64,000 nt of DNA. Origin: CAVUPF01 sp963803755. GTDB taxonomy: Bacteria; Actinomycetota; Thermoleophilia; Solirubrobacterales; 70-9. The position numbers and the translations under genes were made by a program. Each line of letters starts with the position of its first letter. The stretch's first letter is position 1. Under the pieces are notes generated by a model. That model made no database searches and was not told where the DNA came from. It saw nothing but the letters and a program-made list of their open reading frames with translations. Of this stretch, positions 1 to 10,052 are shown in pieces. The stretch covers positions 186,001 to 250,000 of the forward strand of contig CAWDNP010000007.1 in assembly GCA_963803755.1 (NCBI GenBank), given 5' to 3'.

Positions 1-1280
1 AGCTCCGGGAGCCTGTGGTTGAGCGCGTCCACGAGGACGGCGTTCTCGGGGTCGGCGCTAACGCTCAGCACCTTGAGCGAGTGAAGCGGCGGGACCTCGA
101 CGAGCAGGTCTTTGATCCCCTTCCTCTGGTCCAGGTCCGAAATGATGTCCTGGATCGATGCGGTCCGATCGAGGTTCAGCCTCAGAGCCAGGTCGGGCTT
201 TCGAAAGTCGAGGTCAAGCAGCGCCACCGAGTGACCCGTGCCGGCGAGCGACATGGCGAGATTGACGCTCGAGGTGGTCTTGCCGTCGCCGGTGGAGGCG
301 CTGGTGAGCATCAGGCTTCGATCGCTGTCATGCGAAGTTTCGAGCTGCGCGATGATCGTCCTGAATGCCTCTCGGACCTCAGGCACGACGAGCAGCGAAG
401 GCCCGCCCGCCCCTTTTAGCGCGAGGCGTTTGAGCAGGGGGACGCGGGCGAGGACGGGTAGCGGATACATGTGAGTCAGCTCGGCCTCGTCGCGAACCCG
501 GCGGTTGGCGAAGTCGAACAGCATCGCCGTCCCTCCGCCGAGCACCAGTCCCGCGATCAGGGCGAGTGGCAAGACGATGGCGGCTCCCGCACCGGTCGAG
601 CCCGAAGGCGGCAGGGCCGGTGCCGAGGGCGTCAGCGTGGGATCGCCGGTGCTCAGTAAGGCGTAGAGGCTGTTGATGCGGCCAGACAGCGCCGTCGCGG
701 CTGCAGATGTCGGGCTGAGTTCCTTCAGCCGCGTCTTGATGCTCGCCAGCTCCCCTTCCACCTGAGCGTGAAGCGCGCGGTTCCGCGTCTCGGTGACCGA
801 CCTCACATATGTGTTCGCGAGCCGGGCCGCTTCATCCGAATTCCCGGTGGTGGCGGTGACGTCGAGGATGTTGCTCTGGCCCTCGGGCTGCACGCTCACC
901 GCGCTCTGGACTCGACCCGGAGTCCAGCCGGGGCCCAGCACCTTTGCCGTGCGGATCGCGACCGCCGGCGCTTCGGCCAACGTCGCAGCCGTCTGGGCGG
1001 TCCGGGTGGGTTCGCCGGAGTCACGGAGCATCTGCAGCCCGAGGAAGGTCGTGTCGTCCTCTGGGAGCGGAGCGATCAGCATCTTCGCCGACGCTTCATA
1101 GGTGGGAGAGCGAAGCGTTAGCCAGGCGAGCGCCGCGCCGACGGTGACCAGCATCACCGCGAGCACCAACAGCTTGTGAGCCCGCATCGAAGCCAGATAG
1201 GAGGAGCCCGCGCCCTCAGACGCGTCGGTCATATCCACAGTGGTGTGCGCGGCTCCGAGTTGGCCGCGGTCGGCGCTCAC
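1..1280 (-). CDS. Wzz/BY-kinase chain-length protein, partial (3' end outside window)
   Basis: The minus strand reads open from a GTG at 1280 (alternative ATG at 1232) to the window edge, about 426 residues without interruption. Near the N-terminus a membrane helix follows a basic stretch (MRAHKLLVLAVMLV), then comes the periplasmic Wzz-type region and a second helix about 230 residues in (AAIVLPLALIAGLVLGGG). The cytoplasmic kinase domain follows, with Walker A ASTGDGKTTSSVN at about 241-300 and Walker A' VALLDLDFRKPD. This architecture fits bacterial tyrosine autokinases that control polysaccharide chain length and export at the inner membrane. The Walker B motif and any tyrosine tail lie beyond the window. 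It is divergent from the glycosyltransferase at 1458, so a shared promoter region probably lies at 1281-1457. It is one of three such proteins here. Confidence 0.88.
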   Translation of the reverse strand, partial: MSADRGQLGAAHTTVDMTDASEGAGSSYLASMRAHKLLVLAVMLVTVGAALAWLTLRSPTYEASAKMLIAPLPEDDTTFLGLQMLRDSGEPTRTAQTAATLAEAPAVAIRTAKVLGPGWTPGRVQSAVSVQPEGQSNILDVTATTGNSDEAARLANTYVRSVTETRNRALHAQVEGELASIKTRLKELSPTSAAATALSGRINSLYALLSTGDPTLTPSAPALPPSGSTGAGAAIVLPLALIAGLVLGGGTAMLFDFANRRVRDEAELTHMYPLPVLARVPLLKRLALKGAGGPSLLVVPEVREAFRTIIAQLETSHDSDRSLMLTSASTGDGKTTSSVNLAMSLAGTGHSVALLDLDFRKPDLALRLNLDRTASIQDIISDLDQRKGIKDLLVEVPPLHSLKVLSVSADPENAVLVDALNHRLPE

Positions 1281-1457
1281 CTAGCCTCGCCCCGCGCCCG
1301 ACGGGATGTCGGGCGCCCTGGCTGAAAGAAGCCGCCGCGCAGGCGGTTCGTGTCTTTCGCGGTCAGCTGCACGGTAGATTCAACCGCGAGGCTACCAGCC
1401 CCACCGGGCATCGGAGGGAGTGGTCCCTCCCCGGCGAAGCGGTAGGCGATTCCTCCG

Positions 1458-2606
1458 ATGCGACTGGCCGTTTACACCGACTTCCCCTATCACCGTGACC
1501 CCGACGGGACGCTCTGGGCCGAGCAGGCTTTCGGCCTGTTCCTATCCGAGCTGGTCCCCCTGGTCGAGAAGCTCGTGGTCCTCGGCAGGCTCGACGCAGA
1601 TACGCGAAGCGCCCGGCACCGCCTCTCGCCGGGGATCGACCTCGTGGCGCTGCCCCATTACGGATCGCTCGCCAGCCTGAGCGACGTCGCCCCGGCGCTC
1701 TCGGGCTCGCTGCGCGCCTTCTGGCGCATGCTGGCAGGGGTTGACGCCGTGTGGCTGTTGGGCCCCCACCCGTTCTCGATCCTGTTCGCCGGACTCGCCG
1801 CTGCGCGTCGGCGACGGGTCTTCCTGGGGGTTCGCCAGGACATGCCCGCCTACATGAAGGAGCGATACAGGGGGCGGCCGCTCGTCAGGAGGGCGGCGCT
1901 CTGTCTGGAGGCGGCCTACCGGCTGCTCTCGAGAGCGTGCCCGACGGTTGTGGTCGGCCCGGACTTGGCGCACAACTACTCGCGGGCCCGCGGGCTGCTG
2001 CAGATCGCGGTCTCCCTGGTCGAGTCCGACGACATCCGCGATCCGGCCGATGCGATCTCCCGCGATTACGGCGGCGAGCTGACGATCTTGAGCGTCGGTC
2101 GCCTCGACCCGGAGAAGAACCCGCTGTTGGCGGCTGAGATCCTCGCCGATCTCGCGGCGGGTGAGCAGTCGCGCTGGAGGTTGGTGGTATGTGGTGATGG
2201 TCCGCTGAGGGATGCGCTGCAGCGAAGGCTCGAAGAGCTCGGCGTCGCCGCCCGGGCCGATCTGCGCGGCTACGTGCCGTATGAGGACGGGATGCGGAAC
2301 CTGTACCGGCAATCGCATTTCCTGTTGCTCACCTCCTGGACCGAGGGCCTTCCGCAGGTCGCTTTGGAGGCATTCGCAGCCGGTCTGCCAATTGTGGCCA
2401 CGAAGGTCGGCGGCCTACCGCAGGCCGCGCCCGATGCGCTCGCCACTTTCCCGGCGGGCGCCGCCGAGCGTGGAGCATCGGCGCTTCGTGAGCTGGCGCA
2501 GGACGCCGCCGCGCGCGAGGAGCTGATGCGGGCCGGCATTGCCTGGGTGGGGAGTCACACCGCGGCGATGGAAGCAAGCCGCCTCGTCGCTTTCTTTGGA
2601 TCATGA
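1458..2606 (+). CDS. Glycosyltransferase family 4 (GT-B fold)
   Basis: A 382-residue protein with two Rossmann-like halves. The C-terminal half carries the family-4 donor-site pattern: SVGRLDPEKNPLLAAEIL, then a VVCGDGPL turn, then WTEGLPQVALEAFAAGLP with the paired glutamates of the EX7E motif. The N-terminus starts directly in the first beta strand (MRLAVYTDFPYH), supporting the ATG at 1458. It most likely adds one sugar from a nucleotide-sugar donor to the lipid-linked repeat unit on the cytoplasmic face. Its stop overlaps the start of the Wzy/ligase gene by 4 bases (ATGA), so the two are translationally coupled. Donor and acceptor cannot be read from the sequence. Confidence 0.85.
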   Translation: MRLAVYTDFPYHRDPDGTLWAEQAFGLFLSELVPLVEKLVVLGRLDADTRSARHRLSPGIDLVALPHYGSLASLSDVAPALSGSLRAFWRMLAGVDAVWLLGPHPFSILFAGLAAARRRRVFLGVRQDMPAYMKERYRGRPLVRRAALCLEAAYRLLSRACPTVVVGPDLAHNYSRARGLLQIAVSLVESDDIRDPADAISRDYGGELTILSVGRLDPEKNPLLAAEILADLAAGEQSRWRLVVCGDGPLRDALQRRLEELGVAARADLRGYVPYEDGMRNLYRQSHFLLLTSWTEGLPQVALEAFAAGLPIVATKVGGLPQAAPDALATFPAGAAERGASALRELAQDAAAREELMRAGIAWVGSHTAAMEASRLVAFFGS

Positions 2607-4537
2607 GCCGCCTGAGCGAGCGAGACCGGGCCGCGGCGCTGATCTTGGCGCTCCTCGTGGGGCTCTTCACCTGGTGGGGGCTGAAGCAAGGCGCCTACTT
2701 CGGTCCCGTCTTTTACCCCGGCGCCGTCTGCGTGTATGCGCTGCTGTTTCTCCTCTTGGCCTTCACGCCGCTTCGGGAGCGCCTCGACCGCGCGGGGGCG
2801 GTGGCGCTGCTCGCAATCGCCTGTCTTGGCGCGTGGACTCTGCTGGGGCTGATCTGGACTCCGGCGCCGGCGAGCGCCGTCGGCGATGCACAGCGCATCT
2901 TCCTCTATGCATCGCTGTTCGCGATTGGGATCTGGAGCCGACGACTGATCGGCCGAGAGACCTTCGCGCTGATCGCCCCCGTCGCGGTGGCCGGCGTGCT
3001 GATCGGTGTGGTGACCACTGCGACGATCGCGTTCGGCTCCGACGTTGCGCTTTATCTGCACGTGGACGGGACGCTGAAATTCCCGTTCGGCTATCGCAAC
3101 GCCAATGCCGCCTTCCTCCTTCTTTGTACCTGGCCCCTCCTCAGCGCCGCGACGTCGAACAGGACCCCTTGGCTGCTCCGCGGGTTGATCGTCGGTTGCG
3201 CCACGATGCTGATCGAGTTGGCGATCCTCTCCCAAAGCCGAGGATCCCTGCCGGCGACCTGTATCGCGTTGGTGGTCTTCCTCGGGCTGTCGCCGCATCG
3301 CCTCAGGGCCGCCGCGATATTGCTGCTCGCGGTCCTTCCCGCGCTGGTCGCCACGCCGACGCTGCTGGAGGTGTTCCAGCACGGCAGGGCAGATGCGAGG
3401 GCGCTCGAGCTCCTGCATCATTCTGCGGCGGCGATCGCGATCAGCTCAGCCTTCGCGGCGGTCTTCGCCGCGATCGTCCTCAGGCTCCTCTATCCGAGGC
3501 TGAACCTCGGCCCGAAGCGGGTCCGGCTTCTCTCTTACGCTTGTGCGCTGATCGCGGTGGTCGGGGTTGTGGTGGGGTCGGGCATCGTCATCGCACGCCA
3601 TGGCGGCCCGGTCAAGTTCATCGACCAGCGAGTCAGCCAGTTCGATCGGGTGGGATATCCGAATTTGAGTCACCAGTCGACTCGCTTCGGCTTCAACATT
3701 GGCTCGAATCGGGGCGATTTCTGGCGCGTTGCGCTGCACGAGGGACTCGACCACCCGATTGTGGGAGGGGGCCCTGGGTCGTTTGAAATCGCCTATCAAA
3801 AGGACCGCAGGAGCACCGAGGAACCGAAGGACCCCCACAGCGTCGAGATGCTGATGTTCTCCGAACTCGGCGTGGTGGGCGTCGCGCTCTTCGCGACCTT
3901 CCTGATCGCCGCGACGATTGCCGCGGTGCGCTCCCGGCGAGCCGGGCCTCTCGCCGCGGGTGTGATCGCCGGCGCCCTGGCAGCTGCCTCGCAATGGCTC
4001 GTGCACAGCTCCTATGACTGGCTTTGGTACTACCCGGGGGTGACCGCCCCCGCCGTGTACCTGCTTGGTGCGGTTGCGGCCCAGGGTGGGGGGGTGCTGC
4101 ATGGGGCATGGGTGAGGCGCATCCGCCTCGCCGGACTCGTCGGGCTCGCGGTCCTGGCCCTGAGCGTGGTTCCCTTGTTCCTCTCCGAACAGTTCACGAG
4201 CCGTGCCCTGGGCGAGTGGCGAACGGATGTCTCTGGCTCCTACAGCGATCTTGACCGAGCGTCTGCCCTCAATCCATTCGACGTCGAACCCCTTCTCGAC
4301 AAGGGCGAGATCGCGGGCCTGGCCGGCGACCGGACTCTGGCGATCTCGAGCTTTCGCAAGGCCCAACAGCTGGAGCCCGAAAGTTATGCTCCGTACTACC
4401 TGGCCGCGCGGGAGTTGCGATTCGTCGCTCCGAGCGCCGCCAGGCGGTTAATTGCAAGGGCTCGCTTCCTCAATCCCTTAAACCCCCGGGTGCGGGCGCT
4501 GAGCCGGGGGCTTGAAGCCCGGCCCCGGCCGAGGTGA
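2603..4537 (+). CDS. O-antigen ligase/Wzy-type polymerase with C-terminal TPR region
   Basis: A 644-residue polytopic membrane protein. About ten hydrophobic helices start at residue 11 (AALILALLVGLFTWWGL). A long extracytoplasmic loop around residues 340-410 contains the Wzy_C-type stretch HEGLDHPIVGGGPGSFE. After the last helix (near residue 530) the tail reads as tetratricopeptide-like repeats (DRASALNPFDVEPLLDKGEI, then AISSFRKAQQLEPESYAPY). Members of this family join polysaccharide repeat units or transfer a glycan to an acceptor at the outer face of the membrane. The TPR tail suggests a protein partner, but that is inference. It overlaps the upstream glycosyltransferase by 4 bases. Polymerase and ligase cannot be told apart from sequence alone. 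Confidence 0.82.
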   Translation: MSRLSERDRAAALILALLVGLFTWWGLKQGAYFGPVFYPGAVCVYALLFLLLAFTPLRERLDRAGAVALLAIACLGAWTLLGLIWTPAPASAVGDAQRIFLYASLFAIGIWSRRLIGRETFALIAPVAVAGVLIGVVTTATIAFGSDVALYLHVDGTLKFPFGYRNANAAFLLLCTWPLLSAATSNRTPWLLRGLIVGCATMLIELAILSQSRGSLPATCIALVVFLGLSPHRLRAAAILLLAVLPALVATPTLLEVFQHGRADARALELLHHSAAAIAISSAFAAVFAAIVLRLLYPRLNLGPKRVRLLSYACALIAVVGVVVGSGIVIARHGGPVKFIDQRVSQFDRVGYPNLSHQSTRFGFNIGSNRGDFWRVALHEGLDHPIVGGGPGSFEIAYQKDRRSTEEPKDPHSVEMLMFSELGVVGVALFATFLIAATIAAVRSRRAGPLAAGVIAGALAAASQWLVHSSYDWLWYYPGVTAPAVYLLGAVAAQGGGVLHGAWVRRIRLAGLVGLAVLALSVVPLFLSEQFTSRALGEWRTDVSGSYSDLDRASALNPFDVEPLLDKGEIAGLAGDRTLAISSFRKAQQLEPESYAPYYLAARELRFVAPSAARRLIARARFLNPLNPRVRALSRGLEARPRPR

Positions 4538-4715
4538 GGACTCCGATGCAGCCCGCCCTCAGGGGGTAGAGCTTCCTCGCTCGAGTCGATTGCGGGGATC
4601 CAAGCACCCGAGCGATTGATCGATCTCGCGATCGTCGAGTCGCTACCTTGCCGCGCTTTCGTTGTTGTGAGAGCCTTCAAAAGGGCGGCAGAGGCTGGCG
4701 CTGCCGCGAAAACTG

Positions 4716-6929
4716 GTGATCGGCAAGACCACGGCATCGCCGCTGATAGCGATCGCGATTTTATTCGTGATGCTCGTCTGTGCCGCCCCCGCCTTAGCGG
4801 CGGAAGAACCGGTAACAGAGGCCGGCGACTCGCTGCGCACCGGCTGGTATCCCGACGAGGCCTCGCTGACCCCCAACTCCTTGCAAGGGGCGGATTCGGC
4901 CGCATCTTCGATACCCCCGTCCAGGGCCAGGTCTACGCACAGCCACTGGTCTCCGGCCACACCCTGCTCGCCGCAACGGAGGACAACTGGATCTACGGCA
5001 TCGATCCACAGAGCGGGGCGATCCAATGGTCCCGCAACGTCGGCACGCCCTGGAACTCCGCAGACATCGGCTGCACCGACCTCGAACCCCACGTGGGGAT
5101 CACCGGCACGCCGGTGATCGATCCCGCAACCAACGTCGCCTACTTCTTCTCCAAGACTTATGCCTCGGGCAATTCGGGCCCGGCAGCCTGGAACATGCAC
5201 GCGGTCGACCTCTCAAACGGCGAAGAGGAACCGGGTTTCCCGGTACAGATCTCCGGTGAAGCTCAGAATCTCCCCGGGGTCGACTTCAACCCCACCCAAC
5301 AGCTCCAGCGTCCCGCCCTGCTGCTGATGAACGGCGTGGTCTACGCGGCCTTCGGCAGCCATTGCGACATCCAGCCCTACGAGGGCTGGATCGTCGGCGT
5401 CTCCACTGCGGGGCAGATCAAAACGATGTGGGCCACGTCCTCGACAGGGTCGGCAATCTGGCAGGCGGGCGGAGGTCTGATCTCAGACGGCGAAGGCCAG
5501 ATCCTTTTCACCACCGGCAACGGTCCCCCGCCGCCCCCGGGCCCCGGTGACAGTCCCCCGGAAGGAGAACTCGGCGAATCAGTGGCGCGCGTCGCCGTGC
5601 AACCTGACGGCACTCTCAAAGCCACCGACTTCTTCTCGCCCTTCGAAAACATCTATTTCAACGAAAATGACCTTGATCTCGGCTCGGGGGCACCGATAGG
5701 GCTGCCTTCGCCATACTTCGGCACCCCAGCCATCCCCCACCTGATGGTCGAGGTGGGCAAGCCGGGCATCATTTACCTCCTCAACCGCGACAATCTCGGC
5801 GGCATGGGCCAGGGACCGGGAGGGACAGATGAAGTTGTGCAGGAGATTCCTGAAACCGGCGGCGTCTGGGGCTCGATGGCGGTCTGGCCTGGCGACGGCG
5901 GCTACATCTACATTCCCGCGGTCGGCTCGGGCTCGCTTGAGATGCTCAAGTACGGCACCGAAGACGGCACCCCCCATCTCTCTGTGGTGGCTACCACCCC
6001 CGAATTCGGCTACGGTTCGGGCTCCCCGCTGGTTAGCTCCAATGGCACAACGGCGGGCTCGGGGATTGTCTGGATCACCCAGTGCTCAAGCCCGCCCGGA
6101 TGCGAAGGCTCTACGCTCAACGCTTACGTGCAGTCCCGGTGGAAGGCTCCGCGCAAGTTGCTGTGGAGCGGGGAAATCGGCGTCTCGACCAAGTTCGCCC
6201 GTCCCGATGCAAGCGGCGGGCGCATCTATGTCGGCACCTACGATGGCCATGTGCTCGGCTTCGGTGACTGAAGCACACGCTCACCGTTTCCAAGTCGGGG
6301 ACCGGTGCGGGCTCGGTCAGCTCTGAACCGGCCGGAATCAACTGCGGCAGCGTCTGTAGTGCCCTCTTTAGCGATGCCGCCAACGTCACTCTCACGGCAA
6401 CGCCCAGCCATTCCACCGTCAGCTGGAGCGGATGCACCCGCACCGCAGGTAATATCTGCCAGGTGGAGGACTTTATGGGGACACCGAAGTGAAGGCGAGC
6501 TTCGCCCAGGACCCGCCGGTGATCGCCAGCGAGTCCGCTACCTCCGTCCGCAAGCACGGCGCCACCCTGTCGGGCACGGTCAACCCCGACGGGGCCTCGA
6601 CCACCTGCCGGCTCGAGTACGGTACCTCGGTCGCCTATCGTGCCACGGTGCCTTGCTCGTCGGGTCCGGGTTCTGGCACCGGTCCCGTGGTGGTCGCGAT
6701 CCCGGCTCTCAGGGGCCTTGCGTCGCATACCACCTATCACTACCGAATCGACGCCACCAATGCGGGCGGCACCACCAACGGCCCCGATCGGACCTTTAGG
6801 ACTCTGCGCAATACCTGCGCCACCCACTCGAGGCGCTGCCGGCACCGGCTGAAGTGCAAGAAGGGCTTCAAGAAGAGCAGGGTGCACGGCAAGATTAAGT
6901 GCGTCAAGGCGAGGCATCGGCTCAGGTGA
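4716..6929 (+). CDS. Secreted PQQ/WD40-like beta-propeller protein with C-terminal repeat domains; reading frame broken by indels
   Basis: The real start is the GTG at 4716, which gives a signal peptide (MIGKTTASPLIAIAILFVML...APALA). The frame is lost in the GGGG run at 4887-4890; one added G restores SLQGGGFGRIFDTPVQG. The propeller follows (PLVSGHTLLAATEDNWIYGI, then repeated blade-like stretches) to a stop at 6271. Past it, in another frame, lie a bacterial repeat domain (HTLTVSKSGTGAGSV, 6279-6480), a second G-run shift at 6477-6480 (adding one G gives GDTEVKASFAQD), an SGTVNPDG fibronectin-like domain and a Cys/Lys-rich tail (CKKGFKKSRVHGKIKCVKA) ending at 6929. I read it as one gene of about 735 residues, exported and probably surface-attached. 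The alternative is two separate genes, 4716-6271 and about 6275-6929. Enzymatic activity is unknown. Confidence 0.65.
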
Positions 6930-7427
6930 AGGTTCTGGTCAAGCGCCGCCCATCGCGATATCGGCGATGGCTAACGCCAACCAACTGGGCGAAGAGCTGC
7001 GTCGGCAGATCGCCCGCATCGAATCGAGCTTCATGGTAACCCGCATTGCGGCGAGCTGATGGAGACAGGTCGCCTCCTGTACTGAAGGCTGCCGCAAGGT
7101 TTGCTTCGATCAGCCCAGATGGCGCGGCAGCTGCACCATAGCCTCGTCTACCGCAACGAGCCAAGCGACGGCGCACCCGCCGGCTGGCGTCACCCTGGTG
7201 ATTGGTCGCTGCGACCGGGATGATCGCCTACGCCAAGGCGGCCGTCGCGTCAAGGAGCAAGTAGCGCAGGAGGGCCCGTCGGGGTAGTGCGTGCGTGCTC
7301 GACCAGGTGGAGGGCGAGTTCGCCCACGATCTGGGAGGAGTTGGGGGCGAGCTTCCCGTTGGCGGCCGGGAGCCGGGCGGCCGAGCCATAGTGCCCGGAA
7401 AAGTTTTCAACACTTCTTCGTTGTAAA
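6930..7427. other. Gap with no supported gene
   Basis: I see no reading frame with a ribosome-binding site and recognisable protein here. The minus strand between about 7240 and 7400 has gene-like composition (AARLPAANGKLAPNSSQI), but it has no start, no full-length frame and no family I know. It may be the remnant of a gene lost beside the decayed ATPase downstream. Confidence 0.4.
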
Positions 7428-8789
7428 GTCTGGTTCGCCGGTCGAGGGCGGGAGCTGGCGCTGCTCGGGCAGCGCCTCGCCGAGGTGAAGCGCAGCGGGC
7501 GGGGGGCGCTGATCCGCGATGCGGGGGCGTCGCCGGGTGGGAAAGTCCCGGCTGGTGGAGGAGTTCGCCCAGGCCTCCGGCTGCCCCTACGTCTTCTACA
7601 CCGCGGTGCAGGAGGAGGGCGAGACCGAGCTCGGCCGCTTTACCAGGGCGATCGAGCGCTCCGATACGCCGCGGGCCGCCGAGGTAAGAGCTGGGTTGCG
7701 CCCCGAGACCTGGGAGGCGGCGTTTGCGCTCGCCGTGGAAGGAGCCACTCCGGCCAAGCCGCTGATCCTCGTGATCGACGAGCTCCCCTACCTGGCCGCC
7801 AAGGAACCGAGCATCGAGGCGGTGCTGCAAATGGTCTGGGACCGCACCTTCCAGAACGTCCCGGCCCTGGTGATCCTGATCGGTTCCGACGAGGCGATGA
7901 TGACCGCCTCACCGAGCAGGGCCGGCCGCTTTACGACCGAGCTCGGGAGATGGCGCTGAAGCCGCTCAGCCCGACTGACGTCGGAGAGATGCTGGGGCTG
8001 GAGGGCGCCGATGCCCTTGACACCTATCTGTGGTGGCCTCCTACTTGCGCGACGCCCTCACCGACCCGACCTCCTTCCTCGTGGTCAGCGCCGAGCGGGC
8101 GCTTGGCGCCGAGTTCCCGACCGAGACCCAGGCGCGCGCGGTATTTGGAGCGCTCGGGCAGGGGGCACGGGCGCACTCGCGGATCCTCGGGCGCACCAAC
8201 ATGAGCGCCACCTCGGTAAACGACGCCCTACACCTGCTCGCGGAGAAGCGGGTGGTGCGGCGGTCCACCCCCTACTCCACCCGCCCGGCGCCGAAGGCCG
8301 CGCTGTGGAAGATCGTCGACCCCTACATGCGCTTCTGGCTGCGCTTCATCAACCGCCGAGTCGACCTGATCGAGCGCGGGCGCGGGTCGTTGCTCGTGGA
8401 AGAGTTCCGGGAGAGCTTGCCGAGCTTTCGGGGTCGGGCGATCGAGCCGGTCGTGCGCGATTCGGTGGAGCGGCTGCTGCCTGACCCAGAGCGCTTCGGT
8501 GCCGCCCGCTACGCCGGTGCCTACTGAAACCGCACCGGAGCGATCGAGGTTGGACCTCGTGGGAGGCGAGGGATGGCCGGTGGCGAAGCGAGTCGCCTTC
8601 GTCGGCTCGATCAAGTGGCGGGATGCGCGGCGCTTCAGCCGCGCCGATGCGCTGTCGCTGACTGCACGGCGAGGCGAGTTGCCTGGCGCAGGCGAGAAGA
8701 CGCTGCTCGTCGGCGTCAGCTCGCGAGGGTTCGATGCGGACGTCCCAATCGACGCCCGGCTCTCGCCAGAGGACCTAATCGGCGCCTAG
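7428..8789 (+). pseudogene. Decayed AAA-type ATPase with DUF234 C-terminus
   Basis: Pieces of one protein lie in successive frames. A GRxxELALLGQRLAEV N-terminal piece starts near 7434. The P-loop RGRRRVGKSRLVEEFAQ is at about 7519-7570 and the Walker B region LILVIDELPYLA near 7770-7800. The middle segment EMALKPLSPTDVGEMLGL is at about 7950-8000. A winged-helix/DUF234 region (MSATSVNDALHLLAEKRVV...YMRFWLRFI) lies at 8030-8527. The C-terminal piece VAFVGSIKWRDARRFSRAD ends at 8789. At least four lesions separate them, including an apparent TGG to TGA change at about 8524-8526 that no single indel explains. Intact relatives are about 450-residue ATPases of uncertain role, often beside toxin-antitoxin or mobile genes. 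No promoter-proximal start codon is visible in the first frame, so I call it a pseudogene. Confidence 0.7.
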
Positions 8790-9063
8790 CGTTCCTGAGG
8801 CGACCGCGCGATCGCCAGTTCGGGGGCTGCTGCGCGAAAGTATCGCTTCCAGGGGGGAGGGGAGCGGAGCGGCTTGCTGACGAATTGGTCGTTATAATTG
8901 TTGAGTTAGTATGTTAAGAAAGTTTACAAAGAGACGGCTACGGTCCCAAATGTCTTCCTCAGGCGTCATCCGCACATCATAAGGTTTCACCTGTTGGCGG
9001 CCCTAAATCCCTGACCAGACTAAACTTTTCGATGCAAAGATGGGAAACTGGAGGTGGCGTCCC

Positions 9064-9435
9064 ATGCGGCGCACTGTGACGATTGCGGTTGGCGGCTTCG
9101 GTCTTGAGTCGCTGGGTGGGTCATCCACGCAGGACCCGGAGAACCTTGCCCGCCCGCTCGTTCAGGCGATTCGCTACTACCTTGCCGACCAAGAGTCGGG
9201 GCGCGCTGGATGGCTATACCCCGGCTTTCGTCGTGACGACCAACTTGAGCCGACGGTCGAGGTGCAGGTAGAAATCGACGACACGACCTGGGAGACGTTT
9301 TCAGCGGAGGCCGGCCGGCAGGAGGTTTCCACCGATCGGCTTGCTAGCCATGCAGTGCTCTATTTTGCAGCGGATCGCGACGGAGGGCGCATCGCCCAGC
9401 GCCTTGCCGAAGGCTTGGGTAGCCGAGGACCTTAG
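9064..9435 (+). CDS. Small ECF-sigma-associated protein, copy X1 (unknown family)
   Basis: A 123-residue protein. The ATG at 9064 is preferred over one further upstream because GGAGGT lies 8 bases before it, and because the N-terminus MRRTVTIAVGGFG matches the paralogue at 54749. The C-terminal half (VEIDDTTWETFSAEAGRQEV then HAVLYFAADRDGGRIAQRLA) is predicted strand-helix-helix, reminiscent of ribbon-helix-helix proteins, but I do not recognise the family. It converges on an ECF sigma gene whose 3' end lies 5 bases away. The same pairing recurs at 54749-55372, and related proteins occur at 10362 and 51224. A role as sigma partner or regulator is inference from the repeated neighbourhood only. 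No membrane segment or signal peptide is seen. Confidence 0.6.
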   Translation: MRRTVTIAVGGFGLESLGGSSTQDPENLARPLVQAIRYYLADQESGRAGWLYPGFRRDDQLEPTVEVQVEIDDTTWETFSAEAGRQEVSTDRLASHAVLYFAADRDGGRIAQRLAEGLGSRGP

Positions 9436-9440
9436 GGAAC

Positions 9441-10052
9441 TCAGGCGGACGCCACGACCGGCGCCGCGTCGAGTTCCACGAGGGCTGTTTGGAGCGCCAA
9501 CCTGCCCCGATGATGAAGTCCGTGGATCGAGCTTTCGGTTTTCCCGAGCGCATCGGCGATCTCCACTGGTGAGAGACCCACGATGTGCCTCAAAATCAAG
9601 ACTTCCCGCTGCTCCTCCGGGAGTTGCTCCAGCGCCTGGCGGAGATCGTGGCCGCGCTCGTGGCTTATCTGGCTATGACCGTCGTCCGGGACGTGAACCT
9701 CTTCACAGGGCGTCATCCGCCGGGCGCGCAGGTGGTCCAGAGCCACGTTGCGGGCGACTCGCAGGATCCAAGCGGCGAAGGGAACGTCCCGCGGCTCGTA
9801 CTTCCGGATGACTACGATCAGCTTGACGAAGACGTTCTGGGTGATGTCCTCGGCCTCGTGATGATCCTGAACGAGGCTTCTTATGTAGCGGAGGACATCG
9901 TCTGAGTAGCGAACGTAGAGGAAGTGCAAGGCCTCCATATCGCCAGTCTGGGCTCGCGCAATTGCCGCTCTGACGAGTCGACTGTCACTGCCTTCGACGT
10001 GAGAAGACCGGCCGGGATCGGCTGTGCCTAGCTCGGATTGGCTACTGGTCAA
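9441..10052 (-). CDS. ECF-type RNA polymerase sigma factor
   Basis: A 203-residue intact sigma-70 family protein. Region 2 at about residues 38-105 contains ALHFLYVRYSDDVLRYIRSL, then HHEAEDITQNVFVKL, then FAAWILRVARNVALDHLR. Region 4 at about 140-195 contains LPEEQREVLILRHIVGLSP and the recognition helix EIADALGKTESSIHGLHHRG. Such factors direct RNA polymerase to a small regulon. No anti-sigma factor with a membrane helix is adjacent. The only close neighbours are the small X/Y proteins, one convergent (9064) and one downstream on the other strand (10362). A region-2-only relative lies at 52331 and an internally deleted one at 55130, so this is the only apparently functional copy in the window. 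Confidence 0.9.
   Translation of the reverse strand: MTSSQSELGTADPGRSSHVEGSDSRLVRAAIARAQTGDMEALHFLYVRYSDDVLRYIRSLVQDHHEAEDITQNVFVKLIVVIRKYEPRDVPFAAWILRVARNVALDHLRARRMTPCEEVHVPDDGHSQISHERGHDLRQALEQLPEEQREVLILRHIVGLSPVEIADALGKTESSIHGLHHRGRLALQTALVELDAAPVVASA

Noticed and set aside
4538..4715. Possible riboswitch before the beta-propeller gene
   Set aside because: Pairing segments exist but no conserved aptamer core (for example the cyclic-di-GMP or cyclic-di-AMP type) can be identified.
8881..8900. TATAAT (8893-8898) as a promoter -10 box
   Set aside because: No -35 element lies at a suitable distance; the nearest TTGCTG is only 13 bases upstream.
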